A DNA stretch of 9,821 nucleotides from Nitrospirae bacterium UBA4572. Lineage in GTDB: Bacteria > Nitrospirota > Leptospirillia > Leptospirillales > Leptospirillaceae. The stretch lies in assembly GCA_002387725.1 (NCBI GenBank), contig DGKK01000064.1:1-9821 (forward strand), written 5' to 3'. Shown in pieces: positions 1-6,495 of this stretch; the stretch's first letter is position 1; each line of letters begins with the position of its first letter. The translations under genes and the position numbers were made by a program. Below the pieces are notes generated by a model. It worked only from the letters and a program-made list of their open reading frames with translations, made no database searches and was not told the DNA's origin.

Positions 1-76
1 CAACTATGACGGGACCCTGTTCAAGAATATGATCTATTGCATTTTTTCTGAGTTGTCGAAAACGCTCTGTATGCAT
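1..76 (-). CDS. N-terminal fragment of an unrecognised protein, running off the left edge
   Basis: An ATG at 76 opens a frame of 25 codons with no stop before the window edge (it begins MHTERFRQLRKNAIDHILEQ). AGGA at about 87-90 lies some 10 bases before the ATG and could be its ribosome binding site, and a promoter-like pair sits further upstream. The fragment is basic and probably helical. It is too short to assign to a family. It is taken as a gene because the start, the Shine-Dalgarno-like sequence, the promoter-like boxes and the upstream terminator fall in the expected order, but 25 open codons is weak evidence alone. Confidence 0.4.
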   Translation of the reverse strand, partial: MHTERFRQLRKNAIDHILEQGPVIV

Positions 77-93
77 TAATTATGATTCCTATT

Positions 94-121
94 TTTATAC
101 GAAAGTACTTTTAAAAAACAA
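94..121 (-). promoter_or_regulatory. Possible sigma70-type promoter for the left-edge gene
   Basis: On the minus strand TTGTTT (121-116) and TATAAA (99-94) are separated by 16 bases in A+T-rich DNA, and the predicted start of transcription lies just before the ATG at 76. The -35 box matches only partly, and A+T-rich DNA produces such pairs by chance, so this is tentative. Confidence 0.35.
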
Positions 122-137
122 AAAAGACAGAGAAAAG

Positions 138-168
138 CACGAAAAACACACGCGTGCGTTTATTCGTG
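138..168 (-). terminator. Hairpin with T-rich tail ending the AlbA_2 gene
   Basis: Read on the minus strand, CACGAA...CGCACG pairs with CGTGTG...TTCGTG. This is a stem of about 15 pairs with one G-U pair and one bulge around a CGCG centre. It is followed by CTTTTCT and, a few bases on, TTTTTT. The TAA stop codon of the upstream gene (162-160) lies inside the left arm. The structure fits an intrinsic terminator, although the T-run is interrupted and does not touch the stem perfectly. Confidence 0.6.
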
Positions 169-1863
169 TTTTTTCGCCTTAAATTCATACTGCACAGCAC
201 GTCCTACTTCTCCAATCTTTCTTAATTTTCCTTCTTCTACAAGCTGTTGGATAAGCCGGTAAGCCTGATGGCTCTTGATTTGGAGAAGGCTTGTCGCCTT
301 AGCACGAGAAATCGATCCCTCCTTTTCTGCAAAGGCAAGAAGTTTCTCTTCGAGGCCCTTCCTCGTCTCATGTGTGATACGCGAAGGAGACCGAACCGTG
401 ATGAATGCTTGATCTTTTAACTCCAGACGGTCGTTGGCGGATAACTCAATCCTTTTCGACTGAAGGTTCCGGCGCTTGAGATCGTTCACTTTTCCCTGAA
501 TCTCCCGGGAAGACTTCTGCACAATACGTGCCGCATCTTCCAGTGAGAGGGTCCCCCCGTCCCACCAGGCACGCAGGATGAGAAGATCGTCAAGATCCAG
601 AGATCGACCGGCAAGGCCTTCTTCCGTCAACATCCGGACAAAAGATAGATCAGGAGGTTCTCCCGAAAGAACAAGAACGACATCGGTCGAGGTCGTCCTG
701 TCATAGGAGGGGACAGCTCTCCCGTTTCTGAGTTGCTCAAAGAAGATCGTATCGATTCCCCGGGCGGTCCGTTCCACATAACCGGCCCGCTTGAAGGCAT
801 CGGCCAGCTTCGGATTTCTCGGGTGAGGAGCGGTCACAAGGAGTGTCTCCATCGACACCCCTTCGGGAAGCCCTCCGGGACTACTGATCTCGAGCCGATC
901 CTTCCGCCACTGGATATAAACGGCATTGAGGCGGGTGTAGTCCCGGTGAATCAGGGCATTCGCGACCGCCTCCCGAAAAGCCTTCTCCGAATAATCAGGA
1001 ATTCCGACCCGCTTGAATCCCACCTGGATCTCGGTCTCCCGGTAACGCGCCCTAAACCGTCCCAGCAATTCGTCCATCACCCGCAAAAGAGGCCACCGAA
1101 AAAAATCGTTGACGACGACCTGCGTATCCGGCAGCTCCTGAAAGGCCACTTCATGGGAAGGAAGAAAGCGATGCAGGCTCTCTTCCTTTCCAAACAGGAG
1201 AAGAGCTAGAAGGCGTATCTCCGGATGATCCTTCGGTCCATCCACACATCCCAAGGCCTTCGCAAGATCCCAGTCGGACAAGGGAATCAGGGTCTGATCC
1301 CCCATTCCATGACTTTCCCGGATCGTTCTCCGGAACCGCTCGAATTCGAGGATGTCGAGATCCTCCCATGTGGCTCCATGAACAGGAAGGGCAAGATACT
1401 CGGACCCGCCATGCTCTGACAGCCGCGACTGCATTTCATGGTAGTGGAAAGGAACACACTCCGGGTTCCCTTTTCCATCAAGTCTCCGTCGCAAATACTT
1501 CCCATCGGAAGTTCCAACCGGAGATCTGGCCTTGGGTATATGAAAAACTAGAACAGGTTTTCCAACAATCATGACCTCTTCCACACGACAGGCAATAGCA
1601 GGGTGTGTTCTGCTCCCGATCATTGCCGCCACCTGGGAGATGTTGGTTGTCGAATGTTCGTGACGGGGACGGGCTCCTGTGATCGATCCATCGTCTTCGA
1701 CCCCAACAAACAGATATCCCCAATCACGACCTTGGCGATTGGCCAGACAAACCACTGTCTCAACTAAATCCGTGTCGTTCAAGGGCCTGGAACGTTCTCC
1801 CTTGAATTCAACATTGAGTGTTTCGCCTTGCCTGATCAGGGCCTGAGCTTCTTCTGAAGTCAC
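160..1863 (-). CDS. AlbA_2 (Schlafen-like) putative DNA-binding / ATP-binding protein
   Basis: This 567-residue protein has the layout of the family often annotated as 'RecG-like' or 'putative DNA-binding domain' proteins. It is not a helicase: no Walker or helicase motifs are seen. Residues about 13-135 resemble the AlbA_2 domain (NVEFKGE near 17-23, then the LFVGVEDDG strand near 51-59). Residues 290-375 resemble the HATPase_c_4-type region (FREAVANALIHRDY 296-309, EISSPGGLPEGV 325-336, RNPKLADAF 349-357, ERTARGIDTI 364-373). The rest is probably winged-helix (about 510-560). The start is a GTG at 1863, with AAAGG five bases upstream as a modest ribosome binding site. Such proteins are common in accessory and mobile regions and are thought to act as regulators or defence-associated factors; the role of this one is unknown. 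A remnant of a related protein lies upstream at 2135-2341. Confidence 0.85.
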   Translation of the reverse strand: MTSEEAQALIRQGETLNVEFKGERSRPLNDTDLVETVVCLANRQGRDWGYLFVGVEDDGSITGARPRHEHSTTNISQVAAMIGSRTHPAIACRVEEVMIVGKPVLVFHIPKARSPVGTSDGKYLRRRLDGKGNPECVPFHYHEMQSRLSEHGGSEYLALPVHGATWEDLDILEFERFRRTIRESHGMGDQTLIPLSDWDLAKALGCVDGPKDHPEIRLLALLLFGKEESLHRFLPSHEVAFQELPDTQVVVNDFFRWPLLRVMDELLGRFRARYRETEIQVGFKRVGIPDYSEKAFREAVANALIHRDYTRLNAVYIQWRKDRLEISSPGGLPEGVSMETLLVTAPHPRNPKLADAFKRAGYVERTARGIDTIFFEQLRNGRAVPSYDRTTSTDVVLVLSGEPPDLSFVRMLTEEGLAGRSLDLDDLLILRAWWDGGTLSLEDAARIVQKSSREIQGKVNDLKRRNLQSKRIELSANDRLELKDQAFITVRSPSRITHETRKGLEEKLLAFAEKEGSISRAKATSLLQIKSHQAYRLIQQLVEEGKLRKIGEVGRAVQYEFKAKKHE

Positions 1864-1911
1864 GGCAACCTTTCCCGGTTAAACAGATTTTCCGATCACT
1901 TTCGAGGGGGT

Positions 1912-1983
1912 TCACCCACAATTCCTTGTTTCCAATTGCGGAAAGACCTTTCTCTTTAAACTGGGTCTCATATCTTCAATCAT
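1912..1983 (-). CDS. Possible 23-residue leader ORF with a very strong ribosome binding site
   Basis: AGGAGGAGGG immediately precedes an ATG at 1983, an unusually good Shine-Dalgarno match. The frame encodes MIEDMRPSLKRKVFPQLETR and three more residues before TGA at 1914-1912. It is in the same frame as the 567-residue protein that starts at 1863, but the TGA and a later TAA separate them, so it is not simply a longer N-terminus. It could be a leader peptide, the start of a decayed gene, or chance. No family is recognised. Confidence 0.3.
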   Translation of the reverse strand: MIEDMRPSLKRKVFPQLETRNCG

Positions 1984-1995
1984 CCCTCCTCCTGT

Positions 1996-2020
1996 CCATC
2001 AAGCACCCATCAAGTACGCA
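1996..2020. repeat. 25-bp imperfect direct repeat, copy 1
   Basis: This copy matches the one at 2097-2121 at 21 of 25 positions, including an identical 11-base core TCAAGTACGCA at its right end. It also contains a small tandem: CCATCAAGCAC at 1996-2006 is followed directly by CCATCAAGTAC at 2007-2017. Read on the minus strand it would encode AYLMGA followed by TGA. Confidence 0.65.
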
Positions 2021-2096
2021 TTTAAATCATTAAAGGAATGTGAATTAATGGATTTCACAGAAGACGACTGGCGATTTTCCATTGGAAATATCCAAA

Positions 2097-2121
2097 CGAT
2101 CAAGGTCCCGTCAAGTACGCA
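2097..2121. repeat. 25-bp imperfect direct repeat, copy 2
   Basis: This is the partner of the copy at 1996-2020, in the same orientation and offset by 101 bp. Read on the minus strand the equivalent frame gives AYLTGP followed by TGA, so both copies preserve a frame ending in the same place. It abuts the end of the AlbA_2-type remnant. It may be a duplication scar or an old recombination site; no matching inverted copy was seen. Confidence 0.65.
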
Positions 2122-2134
2122 CTGGGAGCTCTGC

Positions 2135-2341
2135 CGCCCACCACGGAACTTATTTCATCATCTTCGGCGCAGCCTTCGGATCGTAGGGAAGGATTGCGCC
2201 TGTGCCGACCGCTTCCTTGATCAGCCGCGAAGATAGGGGGATATTTCTGGGGTCAATACCGAAGCGTTCCCGCACCGAACTGTTGGTCAGACATTCCCGG
2301 TTAACATTTATTTTTGAGAGAAACTTCGGAGAGTGGCTTGC
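2135..2341 (-). pseudogene. C-terminal remnant of an AlbA_2/ATP-binding-type protein
   Basis: The minus-strand frame from 2341 down to the TAA at 2152-2150 encodes ...NRECLTNSSVRERFGIDPRN, then SSRLIKEAV, then LPYDPKAAPKMMK and stop. Directly after the stop, still in frame, it reads VPWWA. From memory of the family, many putative DNA-binding/ATP-binding proteins end with LTN.S.RERFGI...SRLIKEAV..G.I.PYDP followed by YVPFWA. I therefore read the TAA as a nonsense change of the expected Tyr codon. No N-terminal part exists, because tRNA-Val begins four bases upstream at 2346, so this is a truncated, broken gene. The intact 567-residue neighbour belongs to the same broad family but has a different C-terminus. 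Confidence 0.6.
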
Positions 2342-2345
2342 AATA

Positions 2346-2420
2346 TGGTAGGCACGGGCGGTTTCGAACCGCCGACCTCTACCGTGTCAAGGTAGCGCTC
2401 CACCCCTGAGCTACGTGCCT
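2346..2420 (-). tRNA. tRNA-Val (anticodon GAC)
   Basis: The 75-nt sequence folds fully: acceptor AGGCACG/CGTGCCT, D stem GCTC/GAGC, anticodon stem CTACC/GGTAG around the loop TTGACAC (anticodon GAC), T stem GGCGG/CCGCC with loop TTCGAAA, discriminator A, and an encoded CCA at 2348-2346. It reads GUC (and GUU) valine codons. It begins right after the hairpin behind hupB, with no obvious promoter of its own, so it may be processed from hupB read-through RNA. A gene remnant starts a few bases past its 3' end, consistent with past integration or deletion at this tRNA. Confidence 0.97.
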
Positions 2421-2438
2421 ATTGAGAAAGAAGAGAGA

Positions 2439-2467
2439 TTGCGGAGCCCTGATCTGAGACTCCGCAA
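2439..2467 (-). terminator. Hairpin between hupB and tRNA-Val
   Basis: On the minus strand TTGCGGAG (2467-2460) pairs perfectly with CTCCGCAA (2446-2439) across a 13-base loop. It is followed by TCTCTCTTCTTTCTC rather than a clean T-run. It could be a leaky terminator that attenuates hupB read-through into the tRNA, or a stabilising or processing hairpin. Confidence 0.55.
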
Positions 2468-2483
2468 CAAAACGGAAAGACGA

Positions 2484-2759
2484 TTACTTGACGGCCGCCT
2501 TGAAGGCTTTTCCGGCAGTAAACTTGGGAACGCGCATTGCGGGAATCTTGATCGCCTGGCCCGTACGGGGATTCCGGCCGGTCCGAGCTTTCCTCTTCGC
2601 CGTGGAGAAGGTCCCGAAGCCAGGAAGGGTCACGCGCTCGCCATCCTTCTTGAGGCTCTTCTTGATGGCCTCGACGGCGGCATTGAGAGCATCGTTCGCC
2701 TGAGTCTTGTTGATTTTGGCTGCCTGGGAGATCTTGTCCACGAGTTCCGATTTTTTCAT
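2484..2759 (-). CDS. hupB: HU-family histone-like DNA-binding protein
   Basis: This 91-residue protein matches the usual HU length of about 90. It starts MKKSELVDKI, carries the hinge motif LPGFGTF (about 45-51), and has the tip of the DNA-binding arm GRNPRTG (61-67) with the intercalating proline at 64. It ends in a lysine-rich helix. HU bends and compacts DNA as a dimer in the nucleoid. There is only an HU-like sequence here, with nothing to suggest IHF beyond general homology. The start is supported by AAGGGGGG about nine bases before the ATG. It is transcribed alone from a strong promoter at 2815-2843, with tRNA-Val downstream. The symbol is by family; the hupA/hupB distinction cannot be made here. 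Confidence 0.95.
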   Translation of the reverse strand: MKKSELVDKISQAAKINKTQANDALNAAVEAIKKSLKKDGERVTLPGFGTFSTAKRKARTGRNPRTGQAIKIPAMRVPKFTAGKAFKAAVK

Positions 2760-2814
2760 CGCCTGCTACCCCCCTTTCGCGTTGATATGAGGAAAAATAC
2801 TACGTCCACCGGGG

Positions 2815-2876
2815 AAATTACACTGAAAAGAATCATCTGTCAAGATTCTTGCAAGATTTTTTCAAAAATATTTTAA
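2815..2876 (-). promoter_or_regulatory. Strong hupB promoter with UP-like element
   Basis: TTGACA (2843-2838) and TAATTT (2820-2815) are exactly 17 bases apart, placing transcription start near 2808. Upstream, the 22 bases at 2876-2855 match the full UP-element consensus at all but one constrained position, but sit about ten bases, one helical turn, further from the -35 box than usual. Between them is the 10-bp palindrome TCTTGCAAGA (2847-2856), part of a repeated AATCTTG, which could be a regulator site. Confidence 0.85.
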
Positions 2877-2940
2877 GCCCCGAACATAGAATTCCTTGAC
2901 GAGATAAAACAAAAATCTTTTTCCTTTAACAATTTGCACA

Positions 2941-3501
2941 CTATTTTTCCGAAGGGATCCCCTCTTGTTCAAGCATCTTCATCTTGTTCCGGAAGGTCGT
3001 CCGGCTGATTCCCAGAATCTTGGAGGCCCGGTGCTGGTTCCCTTGGGCCACCTCGAGAGCTCCGGGGAGAAGGAGACGATCGAGGAGGGAGACAAAAAAG
3101 GCATAGGCCGAATCCGTGTCCCGAAGGCTGCTCACCGCCGACAGGTACTGTCGGCATTTCGCATGAAGGAGATGCTCGATTCCCACCGCCACGGAAAAAG
3201 GCTCCCGCAAAAAGAGAAAGGATTCCAGGGCGGAAACGAGCTCATCCCCCGACCCCGAAAGAATCAGCCGCAGGGATTTGTCCGGAAGATCGACCGAGCC
3301 GACGGAGTCGCGGTCGAAGAGGATGAATCGCACTCCGGAGGGAACATCGCCCCATCCGTTCCAGCGATCCCGAACCTCGATCTCCAGAGGCCAGTGAAGA
3401 ACTGTCCGGCGTATCCGCTCCGCAAGACTGCCGTCCCGGGTAAAGAGAATCCCTTCCTTGATGCAGGGGTGGTCCCGTCCCTCGATGCTTGTCCCGCTCA
3501 T
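2941..3501 (-). CDS. Fis-type helix-turn-helix protein coupled to clpB
   Basis: This 186-residue protein has a clear Fis/NtrC-type DNA-binding helix-turn-helix at its C-terminus (about 150-177, with GNQHRASKILGISRTTFRNK). The N-terminal ~110 residues look like an alpha/beta fold resembling a response-regulator receiver domain: strands near 17-20, 40-43, 57-62 and 77-81. It lacks the paired acidic residues expected of a working receiver. There is no sigma54-interaction AAA+ module, so it is not an NtrC activator. The ATG at 3501 overlaps the clpB stop as ATGA, which implies translational coupling. It is last in the chaperone operon, and no convincing terminator follows. The role is inferred as a transcription factor; its targets are unknown. 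Confidence 0.8.
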   Translation of the reverse strand: MSGTSIEGRDHPCIKEGILFTRDGSLAERIRRTVLHWPLEIEVRDRWNGWGDVPSGVRFILFDRDSVGSVDLPDKSLRLILSGSGDELVSALESFLFLREPFSVAVGIEHLLHAKCRQYLSAVSSLRDTDSAYAFFVSLLDRLLLPGALEVAQGNQHRASKILGISRTTFRNKMKMLEQEGIPSEK

Positions 3502-6101
3502 GAAGCGGCTTCTTCCGAGACCCCGTCAAAGAGAAAGGCCTGACCGTCCCAGTCCACCTGAACCTTTTCCCCTTTTCCCACGCTCCTGTCGAGGATCCTT
3601 CGTGCCAGCGGGTTCAGGATCGACTGCTGGATCGCCCGCTTGAGGGGACGCACCCCGTAAATCGGATCAAAGCCCACCTGGGCCAGCTCCTCTTTCGCCC
3701 GGTCGGTGAGCTCCAGGGAGAGGTTCTGATCCTTGAGCCGGCGGTTGACCGACTCCATCTGGATTTCCACGATCTGAAGGATCTCGCTCATGGAGAGGGG
3801 ATGGAAGAGAATGATCTCGTCGATCCGGTTCAAGAACTCCGGCCTCAGGGTCCGGCCCAGAAGGTCCATCACCCGCTGTCTCACCTCGGATTCCGGCAGG
3901 CCGCCGGAATCGCGGATGATGTCGGAGGCAATATTCGAGGTCATGATGATCACCGTGTTCTTGAAGTCGACGATGCGTCCCTGGCCGTCGGTAAGACGCC
4001 CGTCGTCGAGAACCTGGAGGAGAACATTGAAGACATCGGGATGCGCCTTTTCCATCTCGTCGAGAAGGATCACCGCATAGGGGCGGCGGCGGATGGCTTC
4101 GGTGAGCTGTCCCCCCTCCTCGTATCCCACATACCCGGGAGGCGCCCCGATCAGTCGGGCGACGGAGTGCTTTTCCATATATTCGGACATGTCGATACGG
4201 ATCATGGCCTGATCGTCGTCAAAGAGAAACTCGGCCAGGCTCTTTGCCAGTTCGGTCTTTCCCACACCCGTGGGCCCCAGGAAAAAGAAGGAGCCCAAGG
4301 GACGATTGGGATCCTGGATCCCGGCCCGGGCCCGACGGATGGCATTGGAAACGGCCGCGACCGCTTCCTTCTGTCCCACCACCCGTTTCGAAAGACGCTC
4401 CTCCATCTTGAGCAGCTTCTGAACCTCCCCCTCCATCATCCGGCTCACGGGGATCCCCGTCCAGCGGGAGACGACCTGGGCCACGTCCTCCTCGGAGACC
4501 TCCTCCTTGAGGAGGCGTCCCCCGGACTGGCTGGCCTTCTCCATCGCCTCCTGGGCCGCCTCGAGCGACTTCTGAAGCCCCGGAACCGTCCCGTAGGTGA
4601 TCTGGGAGGCCTTCTCATACTGCCCGTCCCGAAGGGCGGCTTCGGCCTCCTTCTTGGCCTCCTCGATCTTGGCCTTGAGGGTCTGGACCTCCTGGATCCG
4701 TCCCTTCTCTTCGTCCCATTGGCGCTTAAGGGCCGAGAAACGGCTCTTCAGTGTCTCGAGCTCGTTTTCCACCCCCGACTTCTTCTCCCGGCTCTCCTCA
4801 TCCTCTTCCCGGGACAGGGCCATCTTCTCGATCTCAAGCTGCCGGATTCTCCGGTCCACCTCGTCGAGCTCCTGGGGCATGCTGTCGATGGCGACACGAA
4901 GACGGGCCGCCGATTCGTCGATGAGATCGATGGCCTTGTCGGGCAGGAATCGTCCCGAAATGTAGCGATGGGAGAGGACGGCGGCGGCCACGATGGCCGA
5001 ATCCTTGATCCGGACCCCGTGGTGGATTTCGTATTTGTCCTTGAGACCCCGCAAAATGGCGATCGTGTCCTCGACGGAAGGCTCGCCCACAAAGACCGGC
5101 TGGAAGCGCCGCTCGAGGGCTGCATCCTTTTCGATATACTGGCGGTACTCGTCGAGGGTCGTCGCCCCGATGGCCCGGAGCTCACCCCGCGCCAACGCAG
5201 GCTTCAGAAGATTGGAGGCGTCCATCGCCCCTTCCGTGGCCCCGGCCCGAACGATGGTGTGAAGCTCGTCGATAAAAAGAATGATCGTGCCGGCTGCCGC
5301 TGTGATCTCCTTCAGGACGGCCTTGAGCCTCTCCTCGAAGTCTCCCCGGTATTTGGCCCCGGCCAGAAGGGCTCCCAGATCGAGGGAGAAGATAGTCTTG
5401 TCCTTGAGACCTTCCGGAACATCTCCCGCCACGATCCGCTGGGCCAGCCCCTCGACAATGGCGGTCTTGCCCACTCCCGGATCCCCGATCAGGACCGGGT
5501 TGTTCTTCGTCCTTCGGGAGAGGACCTGGACGACACGCCGGATCTCCTCGTCGCGGCCGATGACCGGATCGAGCTTCCCCTGGCGCGCCAGCGCCGTCAT
5601 GTCCTTGCCAAACTTCTCCAGGGCCTGGTAACGCTCTTCCGGGTTCTGGTCCGTCACCCGCTGGTTTCCCCGAACTTCGGCAAGGGCGGCAAGGACCTTT
5701 TCCTTGTTGATCTTGAAGGGCTTGAAGACCTTGCTCTCAGGACCCGATGTCTGGACCATCGCTAGGAGAAGATGCTCCGTGCTGACAAAATCATCCTTGA
5801 AGGGCTTGGTCTCCTCCAGTGCCTTATCAAGAAGGGTGGAGAGAGACCGGGAGAGATAGGGGCCGCCGGATCCCCCTTCGACCCGGGGAAAAAGGCTGAG
5901 CTGCTCGTCAACCTTCGCCTGAAACGCAGCGGGATCCACTCCCATCTTCTGGAGAATCGGAGGGATGATCCCGCCCTCCTGAGCGAGAAGCGCCCGGAGG
6001 AGATGGAGGGGTTCAACTTCGGTATTTCCGGCCCTCCGCGCCATGTCCACGGCCTGCTGAAGGGCTTCCTGAGACTTTTGGGTCAGCTTGTTCACATCCA
6101 T
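3498..6101 (-). CDS. clpB: ClpB protein disaggregase (Hsp104/ClpB AAA+ family)
   Basis: The product is 867 residues, close to the usual ~860, and complete. The order is: N-domain (1-150); first AAA+ module with Walker A GDPGVGKT (206-213), pore loop KYRG (250-253), Walker B IILFIDE (273-279) and arginine finger region RRF (331-333); coiled-coil middle domain (about 405-530); second AAA+ module with Walker A GPTGVGKT (609-616), pore loop GYVGYEEGG (656-664), Walker B VILLDE (677-682) and sensor-2 GVRPLKR (816-822). ClpB forms cytoplasmic hexamers that thread aggregated proteins, working with DnaK and J-proteins, which fits the cbpA and cbpM genes just upstream. AAAGGA six bases before the ATG supports the start. 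One oddity: Arg285 stands where most ClpBs have Gly (HTIVRAG rather than the usual VGAG). Confidence 0.99.
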   Translation of the reverse strand: MDVNKLTQKSQEALQQAVDMARRAGNTEVEPLHLLRALLAQEGGIIPPILQKMGVDPAAFQAKVDEQLSLFPRVEGGSGGPYLSRSLSTLLDKALEETKPFKDDFVSTEHLLLAMVQTSGPESKVFKPFKINKEKVLAALAEVRGNQRVTDQNPEERYQALEKFGKDMTALARQGKLDPVIGRDEEIRRVVQVLSRRTKNNPVLIGDPGVGKTAIVEGLAQRIVAGDVPEGLKDKTIFSLDLGALLAGAKYRGDFEERLKAVLKEITAAAGTIILFIDELHTIVRAGATEGAMDASNLLKPALARGELRAIGATTLDEYRQYIEKDAALERRFQPVFVGEPSVEDTIAILRGLKDKYEIHHGVRIKDSAIVAAAVLSHRYISGRFLPDKAIDLIDESAARLRVAIDSMPQELDEVDRRIRQLEIEKMALSREEDEESREKKSGVENELETLKSRFSALKRQWDEEKGRIQEVQTLKAKIEEAKKEAEAALRDGQYEKASQITYGTVPGLQKSLEAAQEAMEKASQSGGRLLKEEVSEEDVAQVVSRWTGIPVSRMMEGEVQKLLKMEERLSKRVVGQKEAVAAVSNAIRRARAGIQDPNRPLGSFFFLGPTGVGKTELAKSLAEFLFDDDQAMIRIDMSEYMEKHSVARLIGAPPGYVGYEEGGQLTEAIRRRPYAVILLDEMEKAHPDVFNVLLQVLDDGRLTDGQGRIVDFKNTVIIMTSNIASDIIRDSGGLPESEVRQRVMDLLGRTLRPEFLNRIDEIILFHPLSMSEILQIVEIQMESVNRRLKDQNLSLELTDRAKEELAQVGFDPIYGVRPLKRAIQQSILNPLARRILDRSVGKGEKVQVDWDGQAFLFDGVSEEAAS

Positions 6102-6140
6102 GGTCTGTCCTTTCTTGTCTGATCTCCCCGAATCTTTCCT

Positions 6141-6461
6141 TTACTCCTGTACATCGATCCACGACTCACAAAAAGCTGTCCGACGTTGGGTTCGAGCCCA
6201 GACGAGCTGGTGGCGCAAGCGAAGGATGACCTCCACCCCGGCCATGTTCACCCCCAGATCCCGTCGCAGGGCCACGATCAGCCTGACCCGCTCCACCATT
6301 TCAGGACGAAGCGAGGGGGCAGGAGTGGGCTCGATTTCCAGCAGGCCTTCCCTGACCAAGGTCCTGATCGTTCTCTTCGGAATGCGATAGAGCTCCACAA
6401 CCCTTTCGAGGGGCAGGCTTTTTTCCATGTCTCCTCCATTCGTCCCAGCCTTGGGCTTCAT
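6141..6461 (-). CDS. Small MerR-like CbpM/HspR-family chaperone modulator
   Basis: The C-terminal ~95 residues show a MerR-type helix-turn-helix (LERVVELYRIPKRTIRTLVR) and the helix DLGVNMAGVEVILRLRHQL, typical of HspR and CbpM-like proteins. The usual MerR wing with its Arg-Tyr pair is not evident, which favours CbpM (binds and inhibits the CbpA J-domain) over an HspR repressor, but either is possible. The gene lies between cbpA and clpB, 34 bases after the cbpA stop and 39 before the clpB start. Two starts compete. The ATG at 6461 has GGGAGG seven bases upstream and gives 106 residues (chosen). The ATG at 6428 has GGAGG four bases upstream and gives 95. A longer frame from 6542 would overlap cbpA and is unlikely. 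Confidence 0.82.
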   Translation of the reverse strand: MKPKAGTNGGDMEKSLPLERVVELYRIPKRTIRTLVREGLLEIEPTPAPSLRPEMVERVRLIVALRRDLGVNMAGVEVILRLRHQLVWARTQRRTAFCESWIDVQE

Positions 6462-6495
6462 CGTCTTGCCTCCCGTCCTATCGCCTCCCGCGTCC

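Larger units (their letters stand above)
1864..2345. other. Intergenic accessory stretch of about 480 bases without an intact gene
   Basis: From right to left this interval holds the broken C-terminal gene fragment beside tRNA-Val, two 25-bp imperfect direct repeats 101 bp apart with an A+T-rich 76-bp spacer, a 23-codon ORF with a strong Shine-Dalgarno sequence, and about 50 bases leading to the GTG at 1863. No convincing promoter for the 567-residue protein was found; TTTAAA-type boxes near 2022-2030 lack a good -35 partner. A plus-strand ORF at 2048-2236 has no recognisable content and runs antisense to the remnant, so it is not taken as a gene. Confidence 0.6.

Noticed and set aside
2048..2236. 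A 62-codon plus-strand ORF
   Set aside because: It overlaps the minus-strand gene remnant and one repeat, has no clear ribosome binding site, and resembles no known family.
3801..5765. A 654-codon plus-strand open frame running antisense to clpB
   Set aside because: It is a shadow of the clpB coding sequence: composition follows clpB codon use, no start signal or domain is seen, and the minus-strand protein is unambiguous.
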